Shown here in pieces: positions 24,516 to 31,942 of a stretch of 41,823 bases of DNA (positions are counted from its first letter, which is position 1; each line of letters opens with the position of its first letter). Location of the stretch: contig JADFHE010000002.1 in assembly GCA_022567295.1 (NCBI GenBank), forward strand, positions 65,196-107,018. Direction: 5' to 3'. The position numbers and the translations under genes were made by a program. Source of the DNA: Pseudomonadota bacterium. Lineage in GTDB: Bacteria > Pseudomonadota > Gammaproteobacteria > Steroidobacterales > Woeseiaceae. The notes beneath the pieces were generated by a model. It made no database searches and was not told where the DNA came from. It saw only the letters and a program-made list of their open reading frames with translations.

Positions 24516-25126
24516 CGATCAGGTTTTCAACATTTCTGTGTCTCTTCTGCCTCTCTGCTTCAGACCTAAGTCTCGCGGAGCAGTCACCTTACGAAATCGC
24601 GGGTCAACTGGATCACGGCTATCTGCTGATCCGTATTCTGGCATCAAGTAGCGAAAAAATTGCCAGATTTGAATTCACAAGTTACGGCACCGGTTACGTC
24701 GTAAAGATACGGCCTGAAACGTGCGAGTCGGCGGGTTCGAACGCTCGAATTTGTTTGGTAATTTTGCCGTCGGGGCGTTACTTTTGGAGCAAGTATGAAT
24801 CCGAATACCGCATTGGCCTCGAGCATTCAACGCTTCAGGATCCAGCAATCAGGCGGGAAGCCCCAAGCTCTGCAAGTGACACTTTCGAGATAATTGCCGG
24901 CGCCATCAACTACATCGGCGACTGGGAAATGAGGATTCGGACGGAAGATTTCACCGCGCACCGCCGATGGTCGGTTGAAATCAGTCAGAACAAAAAAACG
25001 CTGGAACGACTATTCGAACATTTTCCTGAGTATGCCAACCAGTATGAAATCTACCTCTCCATGATGGGCAAGAAAGCAGTTTCCCTGCAAGAATTCTTAA
25101 GAATCGTTGCAGAGCATTCAGACTAA
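24512..25126 (+). CDS. Exported protein of unknown function
   Basis: A 204-residue protein with a signal peptide (MTIRFSTFLCLFCLSASDLSLAE). The mature part looks like a beta-rich domain (about 30-150, with GHGYLLIRILAS-like strands and NYIGDWEMRIRTEDF) followed by a short helical tail with a hydrophobic pattern (LERLFEHFPEYANQYEIYLS). Two Cys (CESAGSNARIC) may form a disulfide. I recognise no family. It overlaps the cupin gene by 4 nt and converges with the TonB-domain gene, overlapping by 4 nt. Confidence 0.65.
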   Translation: MTIRFSTFLCLFCLSASDLSLAEQSPYEIAGQLDHGYLLIRILASSSEKIARFEFTSYGTGYVVKIRPETCESAGSNARICLVILPSGRYFWSKYESEYRIGLEHSTLQDPAIRREAPSSASDTFEIIAGAINYIGDWEMRIRTEDFTAHRRWSVEISQNKKTLERLFEHFPEYANQYEIYLSMMGKKAVSLQEFLRIVAEHSD

Positions 25127-25533
25127 GCGTTTGTCTGCTGCCGCCGGGACGATGCAGCCTGCTCTTCAACCGGCTCCAGCGAAAACACGAACGTTCGGCA
25201 GGACTTTATCGCTTGCAGCACTTCATCTTCACCAAGTGGTCGAAAGGTTGAAGCTTTAACGGCACGAATCGACGGCCTTTCAAAGGTTCTGTTGGTGCTA
25301 TGCCGAACCGCAATGCGACGGGTTCGTCCCAACCTGTCGATATCGAAACAGACTTGTACCCGACCTTCAATGCGGTCACGTCTTGCCTTGTGCGGGTATT
25401 TTGGCGCAACCGTTTGCAATGGCAGGCGATGCGTACTGTTATCGATAATGCGGGCGAGTAGCGACCCCTCATCGGCACCGAGAACAGGTGTGAGCACAAT
25501 GAATGCCAGCAACAATGACCATCGCCGCATCAA
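25123..25533 (-). CDS. Exported protein with TonB C-terminal domain
   Basis: A 136-residue protein: signal peptide (MMRRWSLLLAFIVLTPVLGAD) then a TonB C-terminal domain (about 38-115). The domain pattern is PKYPHKARRDRIEGRVQVCFDIDRLGRTRRIAV, with the expected Y-P...A...G-x-V...G. It lacks the membrane anchor and Pro-rich spacer of true TonB, so it is probably not an energy transducer. Stand-alone domains of this kind are common but poorly understood. The start overlaps the TPR gene's stop by 4 nt, linking the two. Confidence 0.8.
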   Translation of the reverse strand: MMRRWSLLLAFIVLTPVLGADEGSLLARIIDNSTHRLPLQTVAPKYPHKARRDRIEGRVQVCFDIDRLGRTRRIAVRHSTNRTFERPSIRAVKASTFRPLGEDEVLQAIKSCRTFVFSLEPVEEQAASSRRQQTNA

Positions 25534-26057
25534 TCTGGGTCCTCGACCGGCGACAGCGGTTCAATGCGTCGGTCGTCGATAATAATATATTCCCTGACAG
25601 GACTAACTTCATCGAGGTACATACCTTTTACTTCTTTGAGGTTCTCCGACCTAGGGTTCAGCTCCTGCCCTCTATTGATGTCGGCTTCGGCTTCCTCGAA
25701 TCGCTCAAGTTTAAGATAGACGATCGCCCGATTATTATAGGTTCGCCAATGATACGGATCGTGCTCAAGAACCCAATTGCAATGCTCCAGCGCAGTTCTC
25801 AGTTGATCGATCAGCAGAAAACCGGCGCAAAGATTTGCGTGCCCGATCTTTTTCTCGCGTCGTCCGTGCGCAGCCTTCAGGCCCTGCATGGTCAACCGCA
25901 CGCCCTCTTCGCTGTCACCGGCCATGAGCGCGTTGGCGCCGTCGTAAAGGAAGATATTGCGCGGGCCGATAACAGTCTTCGACCCTGGACCGTCCTCGGC
26001 ATACGCGTGAATCACTGCCAGCGATAGAATCGCAAGCAAGATTATGCGCTTGGTCAT
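25530..26057 (-). CDS. Exported TPR-repeat protein
   Basis: A 175-residue protein with a signal peptide (MTKRIILLAILSLAVIHAYAED) and about three tetratricopeptide-like helix pairs, including ANLCAGFLLIDQLRTALEHCNWVLEHDP and NNRAIVYLKLERFEEAEADINRGQELNP. Such repeats mediate protein-protein contacts in the periplasm. The 3' end overlaps the TonB-domain gene, so the two may work as a pair. Ligand unknown. The 76 bp between this start and the upstream CBS gene hold no obvious promoter. Confidence 0.82.
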   Translation of the reverse strand: MTKRIILLAILSLAVIHAYAEDGPGSKTVIGPRNIFLYDGANALMAGDSEEGVRLTMQGLKAAHGRREKKIGHANLCAGFLLIDQLRTALEHCNWVLEHDPYHWRTYNNRAIVYLKLERFEEAEADINRGQELNPRSENLKEVKGMYLDEVSPVREYIIIDDRRIEPLSPVEDPD

Positions 26058-26133
26058 CGCCTAGCCTTCGACGTCCGGATGCTGGGTGAAGAAATCTGAC
26101 TTGCCAGTGTTCACGTGCTTAATTTTTTCGTCA

Positions 26134-26562
26134 TCAGCCACTAATGTAATGTTCCAGCTGTTCGATCTCTTCTTTCTGGTCCGAAATGATTGCCTGGACC
26201 AAATCACCGATCGAAATCATTCCAGTGACCACTCCGTCATCGACAACCGGAAGATGTCGGATTTTACGCTCGGTCATGACAGTCATGCAGTCATTAACCG
26301 TATCTTGCGATGATGCTGTGCAGACGTCGGTCGTCATGATTTCGCCCACCTCGGTGGACTCGGACGAACGCCCTTTGATGATCACTTTCCGGGCGTAGTC
26401 GCGCTCGGTCACAATACCCTTGAGCTCATCACCCTGCATGACCAGCAGCGAACCCACGGTCTTGTCGGCCATGCGTCTGATCGCATCGAGGACCGACGTT
26501 TCAGCCGTTATAGTGATAATCTCCCGGCCCTTTGAGTCGAGCAGATGCTGTACCAGTTTCAT
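26134..26562 (-). CDS. CBS-domain-pair protein
   Basis: A 142-residue cytoplasmic protein made of two CBS domains (about residues 8-62 and 72-130), seen in SVLDAIRRMADKTVGSLLVM, GIVTERDYARKV and NDCMTVMTERKIRHLPVVDDGVVTGMISIGDLV. CBS pairs usually bind adenosyl ligands (AMP, ATP, SAM) and regulate partners. AGGGGAG precedes the ATG at 26562; a longer frame to 26598 is less likely. It stands alone, with no fused enzyme domain, so the partner is unknown. Confidence 0.9.
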   Translation of the reverse strand: MKLVQHLLDSKGREIITITAETSVLDAIRRMADKTVGSLLVMQGDELKGIVTERDYARKVIIKGRSSESTEVGEIMTTDVCTASSQDTVNDCMTVMTERKIRHLPVVDDGVVTGMISIGDLVQAIISDQKEEIEQLEHYISG

Positions 26563-26630
26563 GCTGTCTCCCCTTATTTGTGCCCGCTCCGCGGGCATGC
26601 TTATGAGGAGATATTAGCATTTATGGTGCT

Positions 26631-27341
26631 TCAGGTTTCCTGCTCGACCGTCCCGCGTATGTCGGAGAACGACAGGCTGCCGCTGCCATCGTCAGTGATG
26701 ATCAAATCATTTTCGACGTCGGATACCCTGATGCTGCCTGACCCGTCGTCGATGGTCACTGACCCCGCAATGTGCCTGACGCTGATACTGCCGGAGCCAT
26801 CCACAATCGAAACATCGCCGGCGACATTCACGATGTCGATCGAACCGGAGCCATCAACGATTTTTAGGTCGGCTACGTTGCTCACATCGATCAAACCAGA
26901 GCCGTCGTCGATGATTACCCCGCCGAAAACGTTCGCTACGTCGATCGAACCAGAACCATCATCGATACTGACTGCCATGCTCTGCGGAACGCTGATCTCA
27001 AGATCAATATGCGAGTCGGTGCCGAATCCCATAAACCCACTGTCAAACCATGCTTCAAGCCGCGCTTCGCCGTGTTTTCGTTGCAGCGACAGTGTCATGT
27101 CTTTCGCTATGATTTTGAGCGCATCGTCCTCGTTCGTGTCCGGAACTACGATGGTCGCCTTAACAGTAATTCTGTTGAGCCCGTCAACGCCGGCCACGTC
27201 CATGCTGCCAGCCCCAGCTTTGATCGACAGCCGGCTAATTCCGTCCGAGCCCAGGTCCAGATCGCGGAGTTCTTCATAGTCCGTCCAGCCAGGAAGGGCC
27301 AGGCTTGCGACGAACATCGTCATTACAATAAAGCTGCGCAT
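26631..27341 (-). CDS. Exported DUF4097-like beta-solenoid protein with DGSG repeats
   Basis: A 236-residue protein with a signal peptide (MRSFIVMTMFVASLALPGWT) and a DUF4097/DUF2807-like adhesin domain. The C-terminal half consists of six repeats of 17-19 residues, each opening with DGSG (for example DGSGSIDVANV), which should stack as a beta solenoid. The N-terminal half (about 25-115) shows the usual GAGSMDVAGVDG lead-in. AAGGAG lies about 7 nt before the ATG. It is flanked by the CBS gene and an amidohydrolase, without tight coupling to either. Function unknown. Confidence 0.8.
   Translation of the reverse strand: MRSFIVMTMFVASLALPGWTDYEELRDLDLGSDGISRLSIKAGAGSMDVAGVDGLNRITVKATIVVPDTNEDDALKIIAKDMTLSLQRKHGEARLEAWFDSGFMGFGTDSHIDLEISVPQSMAVSIDDGSGSIDVANVFGGVIIDDGSGLIDVSNVADLKIVDGSGSIDIVNVAGDVSIVDGSGSISVRHIAGSVTIDDGSGSIRVSDVENDLIITDDGSGSLSFSDIRGTVEQET
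26683..26975 (-). repeat. Six tandem DGSG-coding repeats inside the DUF4097-like gene
   Basis: The plus-strand marker CC(A/G)TC of the DGSG codons recurs at about 26686, 26743, 26797, 26851, 26902 and 26956. That is a period of 51-57 nt with intact reading frame. Codon-third-position changes between copies suggest long maintenance rather than recent expansion. Confidence 0.8.
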
Positions 27342-27439
27342 AAGAATCTCCTTTTTTCCGTTTTCTTAAGTCTTCAATACACACTAGACGCACGTCGGCC
27401 AGCATTGGTTGCAAACCGAATGAAAATACCGTGTGCAGG

Positions 27440-28798
27440 CTAGCGGCCTTCCTGGACCTCGAAACGCTTGAGTCGAGCCGCCAGTTCGCTTGCCGGCAGC
27501 CACTGGCCACGCAACATGACGCCGTGGATTCTTTCGGCATTTCGAATCTCAACCAGTGGATTAGCGTCCAGCAGGATCAGGTCAGCGTCTTTACCTTCAG
27601 CAACAACGCCCGCATTTGACCCCAGAAACTCTGCGACGGCCGCGGTTCCCGTACGCAATGCCTGGTAGGGACTCAGCCCGGCTGCAACCAATGCTCCGAG
27701 TTCTCGGTGCGTTGAGAACCCCGGAACGTTAAATGTCTGCGGTGCATCGGAACCAAGCAGCAGGCCGGCGCCAGCCCGATGCAATTCCAGAATAATACGT
27801 CGCCGCAACTTGATGGCGAGCGCTGCGGTGTCCGAATCGAAACCTCTCTCGCTCAGCTGGGCTTCTTTGCTGGCAATCCAGTTATCGAGCGTTGCGGCAG
27901 ATACATAGCGCATTTCCGGTCGCTGCCTGAGTTCGGCGACCGGCGTGTCGTCGATCAGCTGCTCGATCAAAACTTCTGTCGGCACGTTCCAGGTGCCGGC
28001 CTCGGCGGTCGCCACTGCGATCGCAGGGATTTGCTCGGCATTCAGTTCACCCGCAAGCATCACGTCGAAGAACCCCCCATAGCCACCGTATCCATGACTG
28101 CCCGCGGGCAGAAGCGCCGCAAAATACCCATCCAAATGGTCGATCGTTGTCATCTTGAACTGCAACGCCTGATAAACGCCGACCGCAACCGGAACATGGC
28201 CCGCATAGGGCATGCCAATCTCGTTTGCCGTTCTTGCAAGCGCGACAAACTCATCGCCACTGAGGCCCGGATGAAGTTTTATGAAATCGTATCCGGCCGC
28301 TTGCTGTTCACGCACTTGCCGGGCCGCATCGGCCGCACCGGAAACTGAGCGGCCATTGAGCGACGGGCCAGATGTCACAAGCCGTGGACCGAATAGCTCG
28401 CCGCTCTCGAATTGACTTCTCAACTGCAGGTGACTGGATCGGCCCAGCATGCCGCGAATGGTTGTTATGCCTTTAGCAACAAACAGCGTCGCCATTCTGT
28501 CGACCTGCTCAGGCTCGGTACTGGTCACATGCGCGTGCATTTCCGCCAGGCCCGGCATCAGGTATCGATCAGTACCATCGACGATCGTTGCTCCCTTCGG
28601 GACCGGTACATTATCGACATGCCCGATTTTCGATATTGTGCCCTCCACAACTATGACCGTCTGCTGTAACCGTACATCCTCGGTGGACATCGGTACGACG
28701 TTGACGTTGACGAAGACCGTAACCTCGGCACGAATTGTGGTGGCAGCGAACAGGCAGATCGTCGCTGACATGAGAATTTTTGGAATCGATTTGATCAC
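27440..28798 (-). CDS. Exported amidohydrolase-family protein
   Basis: A 452-residue metal-dependent hydrolase with a signal peptide (MIKSIPKILMSATICLFAATTIRAE). The amidohydrolase pattern is seen in YLMPGLAEMHAHVTS (the HxH metal motif near residue 88), FIKLHPG (where the bridging Lys would be), AGHVPVAVG, a further His in MTTIDHLDGY, LLLGSDAP (the catalytic Asp) and the C-terminal GKDADLILLDANP. It belongs to the exported imidazolonepropionase/prolidase-like group; substrate unknown. GTG start overlapping the end of the dehydratase gene by 4 nt (GTGA), so the two are probably co-expressed. Confidence 0.86.
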   Translation of the reverse strand: MIKSIPKILMSATICLFAATTIRAEVTVFVNVNVVPMSTEDVRLQQTVIVVEGTISKIGHVDNVPVPKGATIVDGTDRYLMPGLAEMHAHVTSTEPEQVDRMATLFVAKGITTIRGMLGRSSHLQLRSQFESGELFGPRLVTSGPSLNGRSVSGAADAARQVREQQAAGYDFIKLHPGLSGDEFVALARTANEIGMPYAGHVPVAVGVYQALQFKMTTIDHLDGYFAALLPAGSHGYGGYGGFFDVMLAGELNAEQIPAIAVATAEAGTWNVPTEVLIEQLIDDTPVAELRQRPEMRYVSAATLDNWIASKEAQLSERGFDSDTAALAIKLRRRIILELHRAGAGLLLGSDAPQTFNVPGFSTHRELGALVAAGLSPYQALRTGTAAVAEFLGSNAGVVAEGKDADLILLDANPLVEIRNAERIHGVMLRGQWLPASELAARLKRFEVQEGR

Positions 28799-29781
28799 TT
28801 GACGTTCTCAGTCAACTTTCTGACCCGGGCCAGCGTTTCATCACTGATATTTCCGCCGCAAATAATCGCAACAACATTTCGACCAGCGACTTCTTCACGT
28901 CGCGAGAACATGCCGGCTATGGCGACACCGGCAGCGCCTTCAATTTCGTGACCTTCTTTTTCCATATAAAGTCGCATCGCAGCCGCAATTTGCTCTTCGT
29001 CGACGATCACAAATTCATCGACGACTGCCTGGTTCAGCGGGAATGTAATGGCCCCAGCTTCAATGCCGCCGGCGGTACCGTCCGATAAGGTTGCATCACT
29101 GGGTAGATCAAGTATTTCACCCGCTGCAATCGAATGGGCCATGACGGCTGACGCTTTCGGCTGACAGCCATAGACCTGAATCGCGGGATTGTGCGTTTTG
29201 AGCACACTGCCGACACCACCAATCAGTCCGCCGCCGCCAACCGCAATAAACACGGCATCAATCGACGGCAATTGTTCGATGATCTCGACACCACACGTTC
29301 CCTGTCCCGCGATGACTTGCTCATCGTTGTAGGGAGACAGAAACAGCATGCCGTTTTGCTCAGCGTACTCGCGTGCATGCTGCTCTGTATCCAGGCCATC
29401 GGTGCCAAAATACCGCACCTCACCGTCGTAGCGTTTGATGTTGTCAACTTTCGTATCAGACGTCTTTTCAGGTACGAAGATGACCCCCGTGGTACCCAGC
29501 TTTTGCATTGCGCAGGCGACGGCCGCGCCGTGGTTCCCGGTTGAGGCGGCAACACAACCTTTGGCGCGTTCTTCACCTGTCAACGTCATCAGGCGATTGG
29601 TTGCGCCACGCAATTTGAATGAACCCGTGGTTTGCAAGTTCTCCAGCTTGAAGAAAACGTCGGCCGCCAGCAGGTCACTGAAAGCATCCGATCTGTTCAG
29701 TCCAGTGCGTTCAATCCGCCCGGCTATACGCTTCGCAGCCGCTGCCGCGGCGTCTGCCGTTCTTTGAATGTTGTCCGTCAT
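28795..29781 (-). CDS. Threonine/serine dehydratase family PLP enzyme
   Basis: A 328-residue fold-type II PLP enzyme. The PLP lysine is in TGSFKLRGA (Lys56), the substrate loop STGNHGAAVA follows, and the phosphate-binding glycine loop is GGGGLIGGVGS. There is no C-terminal ACT regulatory domain, so it is of the catabolic/TdcB size class. The reaction is probably deamination of threonine or serine to a 2-oxo acid; related enzymes act on other hydroxyamino acids (for example ectoine degradation). It is first in a two-gene unit with the amidohydrolase and divergent from the riboswitch-controlled oxidase. Confidence 0.85.
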   Translation of the reverse strand: MTDNIQRTADAAAAAAKRIAGRIERTGLNRSDAFSDLLAADVFFKLENLQTTGSFKLRGATNRLMTLTGEERAKGCVAASTGNHGAAVACAMQKLGTTGVIFVPEKTSDTKVDNIKRYDGEVRYFGTDGLDTEQHAREYAEQNGMLFLSPYNDEQVIAGQGTCGVEIIEQLPSIDAVFIAVGGGGLIGGVGSVLKTHNPAIQVYGCQPKASAVMAHSIAAGEILDLPSDATLSDGTAGGIEAGAITFPLNQAVVDEFVIVDEEQIAAAMRLYMEKEGHEIEGAAGVAIAGMFSRREEVAGRNVVAIICGGNISDETLARVRKLTENVK

Positions 29782-29902
29782 TGGACCAATCTAGCGCGGT
29801 ACGGCGTCTCAGACCACTTACAGCACATGTTTTTGACAATAAGCGGCCAGGTTTTCAGTTCCTTGCATGGCCTACCCGCCTATGCAACGATAATCCTGCA
29901 AT

Positions 29903-29981
29903 TGAAAAGGGCACACCTGCCAAAAGGCAGCGTCGCAAAGCCACCGGTCTACGGGCACCAACCTAAGACAGCGGAGTTACC
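29903..29981 (+). promoter_or_regulatory. c-di-GMP-I (GEMM-I) riboswitch
   Basis: The core of the GEMM-I RNA is recognisable in order: AAAAGGGCACACC (consensus GGCAAACC, one change), a stem CTGCC-AAAA-GGCAG, then TCGCAAAGCC with the conserved GCAAAGCC (consensus ACGCAAAGCC), CCGGTCTACGG, and CCTAAGACAGCGGAGTTACC. GTCT/AGAC form the second stem. CCTAAG with TACGG resembles an 11-nt tetraloop receptor. The position equivalent to Vc2 G20 (29910) is G, favouring c-di-GMP over cGAMP. The GGAG ribosome binding site (29973-29976) lies in the 3' conserved strand, so control is probably at translation of the oxidase gene. Confidence 0.83.
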
Positions 29982-29984
29982 AAT

Positions 29985-31337
29985 ATGAAGTCACATGGAT
30001 TTCGTGACACGGGCAGGACCGATCGCCGCCCCGCACTTCCCGGTGTTCATACACCAACCAGTCTCGCGCATCTGATGCGCTGTCTCGACAGCAACGCCAA
30101 CATCGCCGCACCGCTACGTCCGAGAGGCGCCGGTAGCTCTGCGACGGATTGCAATGTCGCAACGATGGGCACTGTCATCAGTACGATCGGTCTCGATCGA
30201 ATCATTCGTATCGACACCTACAACCACGCGGTTACAGTAGAGGCCGGAGTGCGACTGGGGACCCTCATCGCCGCATTGGCCGATGAGGATCTGGAGCTCA
30301 TCGGCAATTTCGATCAGACCGAACGAACCATCGGCGGTGCTATCGCCTCACCTTGTATGGGCCCCGGTATCGGCAGCCAGGCGTCAATGCTCTCAACTCA
30401 GGTGCTCAGCATGAAGGCGGTAACGGCGGCCGGTAAAATCATGAAGATTACGAACACTCAGAAGCATCTGCTTAGCGCCTTTCGATTAAGTTATGGCATG
30501 TTGGGAGTGATCTTCGAAGTAACACTGCGGGTCCGCCAGATGGCCACCTTTTCGGCTAGTCATCGCAGCCTGGATATCGATACCTTTGCACAGGTTTCGG
30601 ACCGGCTGGCCACGGGTAACATCGGGCTCAAGTTTTATCTGATGCCGCACCGAAATCATGTCTACCTGGATTTGCGCCACTATGAGACCGCCACCGGCAA
30701 CGCCTACAGCGCTCCATGGAAAATCAAAGACTGGGGTGAAAGTACGGTACTACCGAACGTATTCAAGTCACTCAGCCGCGTCTTGCCGATTCCGTCGGTT
30801 CGCTACCGCCTGATCGACTCGATTTCCGCAACGACGCACGACCTCGTGAATTCAAGGCTCGTTCGGTCGGGCAACAACGCCACCGCGGGCGGGCGACATC
30901 GGCGAAGAACGCCCCGTAACCTGCTGTATTCGACGTGGTGCTTCCCAGCCTCTGATTTCTCGCTGGTCGTGAAGGCCTATGCCCAGTTCTGTCGCGACAA
31001 CTTTGAACGTACGGCTTACCGGTGCGACTTACCGGCGCTCGGAGTTCGTGTGGCCAAAGACAACACGGCACTGCTGTCACCCTCTTTCGACGAGCCTGTG
31101 ATCGCGCTGCAGACCGTTTCTACCCAGCAGCGTGGATGGGACGATTTCGTCCTCGATCTGTCGGAGTTCGCCGAGAACTGGGGCGGCACACCGGTGTTCA
31201 ATCAAACGCTCGCGGCACGCGATGACTGCGTCTCGCAGATCTACAGCGAGCGGCTGGAGTTTTTCAAGAAGATCCGGCGGCAGCTCGATCCGGGCGGCCG
31301 GTTTCTGAATCCGTACTTGGCACGATATTTCAAATAA
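29985..31337 (+). CDS. FAD-linked oxidase (ALO/D-arabinono-lactone oxidase-like)
   Basis: A 450-residue flavoprotein. An N-terminal FAD-binding type 4 domain (about 25-195) shows RPRGAGSSATDCNVATMG, VTVEAGVRLGTLIAALA and ERTIGGAIASPCMGPGIGSQASMLSTQV. A C-terminal ALO-type domain (about 230-450) ends GGRFLNPYLARYFK. It resembles sugar-1,4-lactone oxidases and related alcohol oxidases; substrate unknown, and a covalent-FAD His is not evident at the usual place. There is no signal peptide. The ribosome binding site GGAG, 8 nt upstream, lies inside a c-di-GMP riboswitch, so its synthesis should follow c-di-GMP levels. Monocistronic. Confidence 0.82.
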   Translation: MKSHGFRDTGRTDRRPALPGVHTPTSLAHLMRCLDSNANIAAPLRPRGAGSSATDCNVATMGTVISTIGLDRIIRIDTYNHAVTVEAGVRLGTLIAALADEDLELIGNFDQTERTIGGAIASPCMGPGIGSQASMLSTQVLSMKAVTAAGKIMKITNTQKHLLSAFRLSYGMLGVIFEVTLRVRQMATFSASHRSLDIDTFAQVSDRLATGNIGLKFYLMPHRNHVYLDLRHYETATGNAYSAPWKIKDWGESTVLPNVFKSLSRVLPIPSVRYRLIDSISATTHDLVNSRLVRSGNNATAGGRHRRRTPRNLLYSTWCFPASDFSLVVKAYAQFCRDNFERTAYRCDLPALGVRVAKDNTALLSPSFDEPVIALQTVSTQQRGWDDFVLDLSEFAENWGGTPVFNQTLAARDDCVSQIYSERLEFFKKIRRQLDPGGRFLNPYLARYFK

Positions 31338-31526
31338 ACACTCAGTTCTGCGCGGTTTTTCGACTCGCTGCAGCAGAACGTCTGCCTCCCCACGATCCGG
31401 CGCTTATTCAACCAGTTGTTTTTATTTGTATTTTTCTCGTTGCTGATTTTTTTGCAACCCTATGGCTAGCGTATATGTCGAACCGATACCAGGCCTCGCC
31501 CCGATAATACGGTGCACGAGATAACA

Positions 31527-31790
31527 ATGGACGTAGAAACAGTTTGCCTCGGAATGCTGACCGATGGAGCAGCCTCCGGCTACGAGCTTAAGAAGCAATT
31601 CGAGTCAACGTTTGGGCATTTCTTCGCCGCAGGGTACGGCTCGATTGACCCGGCGTTGTCGTCACTTGCGGGTCAGGGCTTGGTCACCTGCGAACACATT
31701 GCGCAAGACGGGAAACCGGACCGCAGCGACGTTCAAAACATCCTGCAACAGTATCAATCCAAAACCGGGTTTCGTGCATCTAATGGTTGA
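31527..31790 (+). CDS. Truncated PadR-family regulator (probable remnant)
   Basis: An 87-residue frame with an intact PadR winged-helix domain: VETVCLGMLTDGAASGYELKKQFE and AAGYGSIDPALSSLAGQGLVTCEHIAQDGKPDR. After KPDR, where relatives continue with KVY...T-AG and another ~100 residues, the sequence turns into DVQNILQQYQSKTGFRASNG and stops. No other frame restores the family, so this is a deletion rather than a simple frameshift. An intact GSIYPAL motif here reads GSIDPAL. Full-length homologues commonly sit before RND efflux operons, as here. It may still bind DNA, or be dead. ATG 31527 preferred over GTG 31512. Confidence 0.68.
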   Translation: MDVETVCLGMLTDGAASGYELKKQFESTFGHFFAAGYGSIDPALSSLAGQGLVTCEHIAQDGKPDRSDVQNILQQYQSKTGFRASNG

Positions 31791-31879
31791 GTGGTCGCGA
31801 TGACCGCTGGATATTTAACTCTAACGTTTTGATTTCATTATAGGGTTGGATCAGAGGATCCAAATTGGGAAGCTGTTGG

Positions 31880-31919
31880 TTGCGTTATACCGATCTAGTG
31901 TTATACTCAACTACAACAC
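31880..31919 (+). promoter_or_regulatory. Likely sigma-70 promoter and operator of the efflux operon
   Basis: TTGCGT (31880-31885) and TATACT (31902-31907), 16 bp apart, form a good promoter in an AT-rich stretch just upstream of the first adaptor gene. An inverted repeat GTGTT-N12-AACAC (31898-31919) covers the -10 and the likely start site, as an operator would. PadR proteins bind dyads of this size, so it may be the site of the truncated regulator or of a homologue elsewhere. Binding is inferred. Confidence 0.5.
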
Positions 31920-31942
31920 CATACTAGGTTAATACCGAAAAC

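Noticed and set aside
26061-26141. 26-codon GTG frame (ADDEKIKHVNTG...HPDVEG) on the minus strand between the CBS and TPR genes
   Set aside because: The sequence looks protein-like, but it has no ribosome binding site and overlaps the CBS stop; too short to call.
31345-31379. GTTCTGC...GCAGAAC inverted repeat after the FAD oxidase gene as a terminator
   Set aside because: The loop is long (21 nt) and no T-run follows the second arm.
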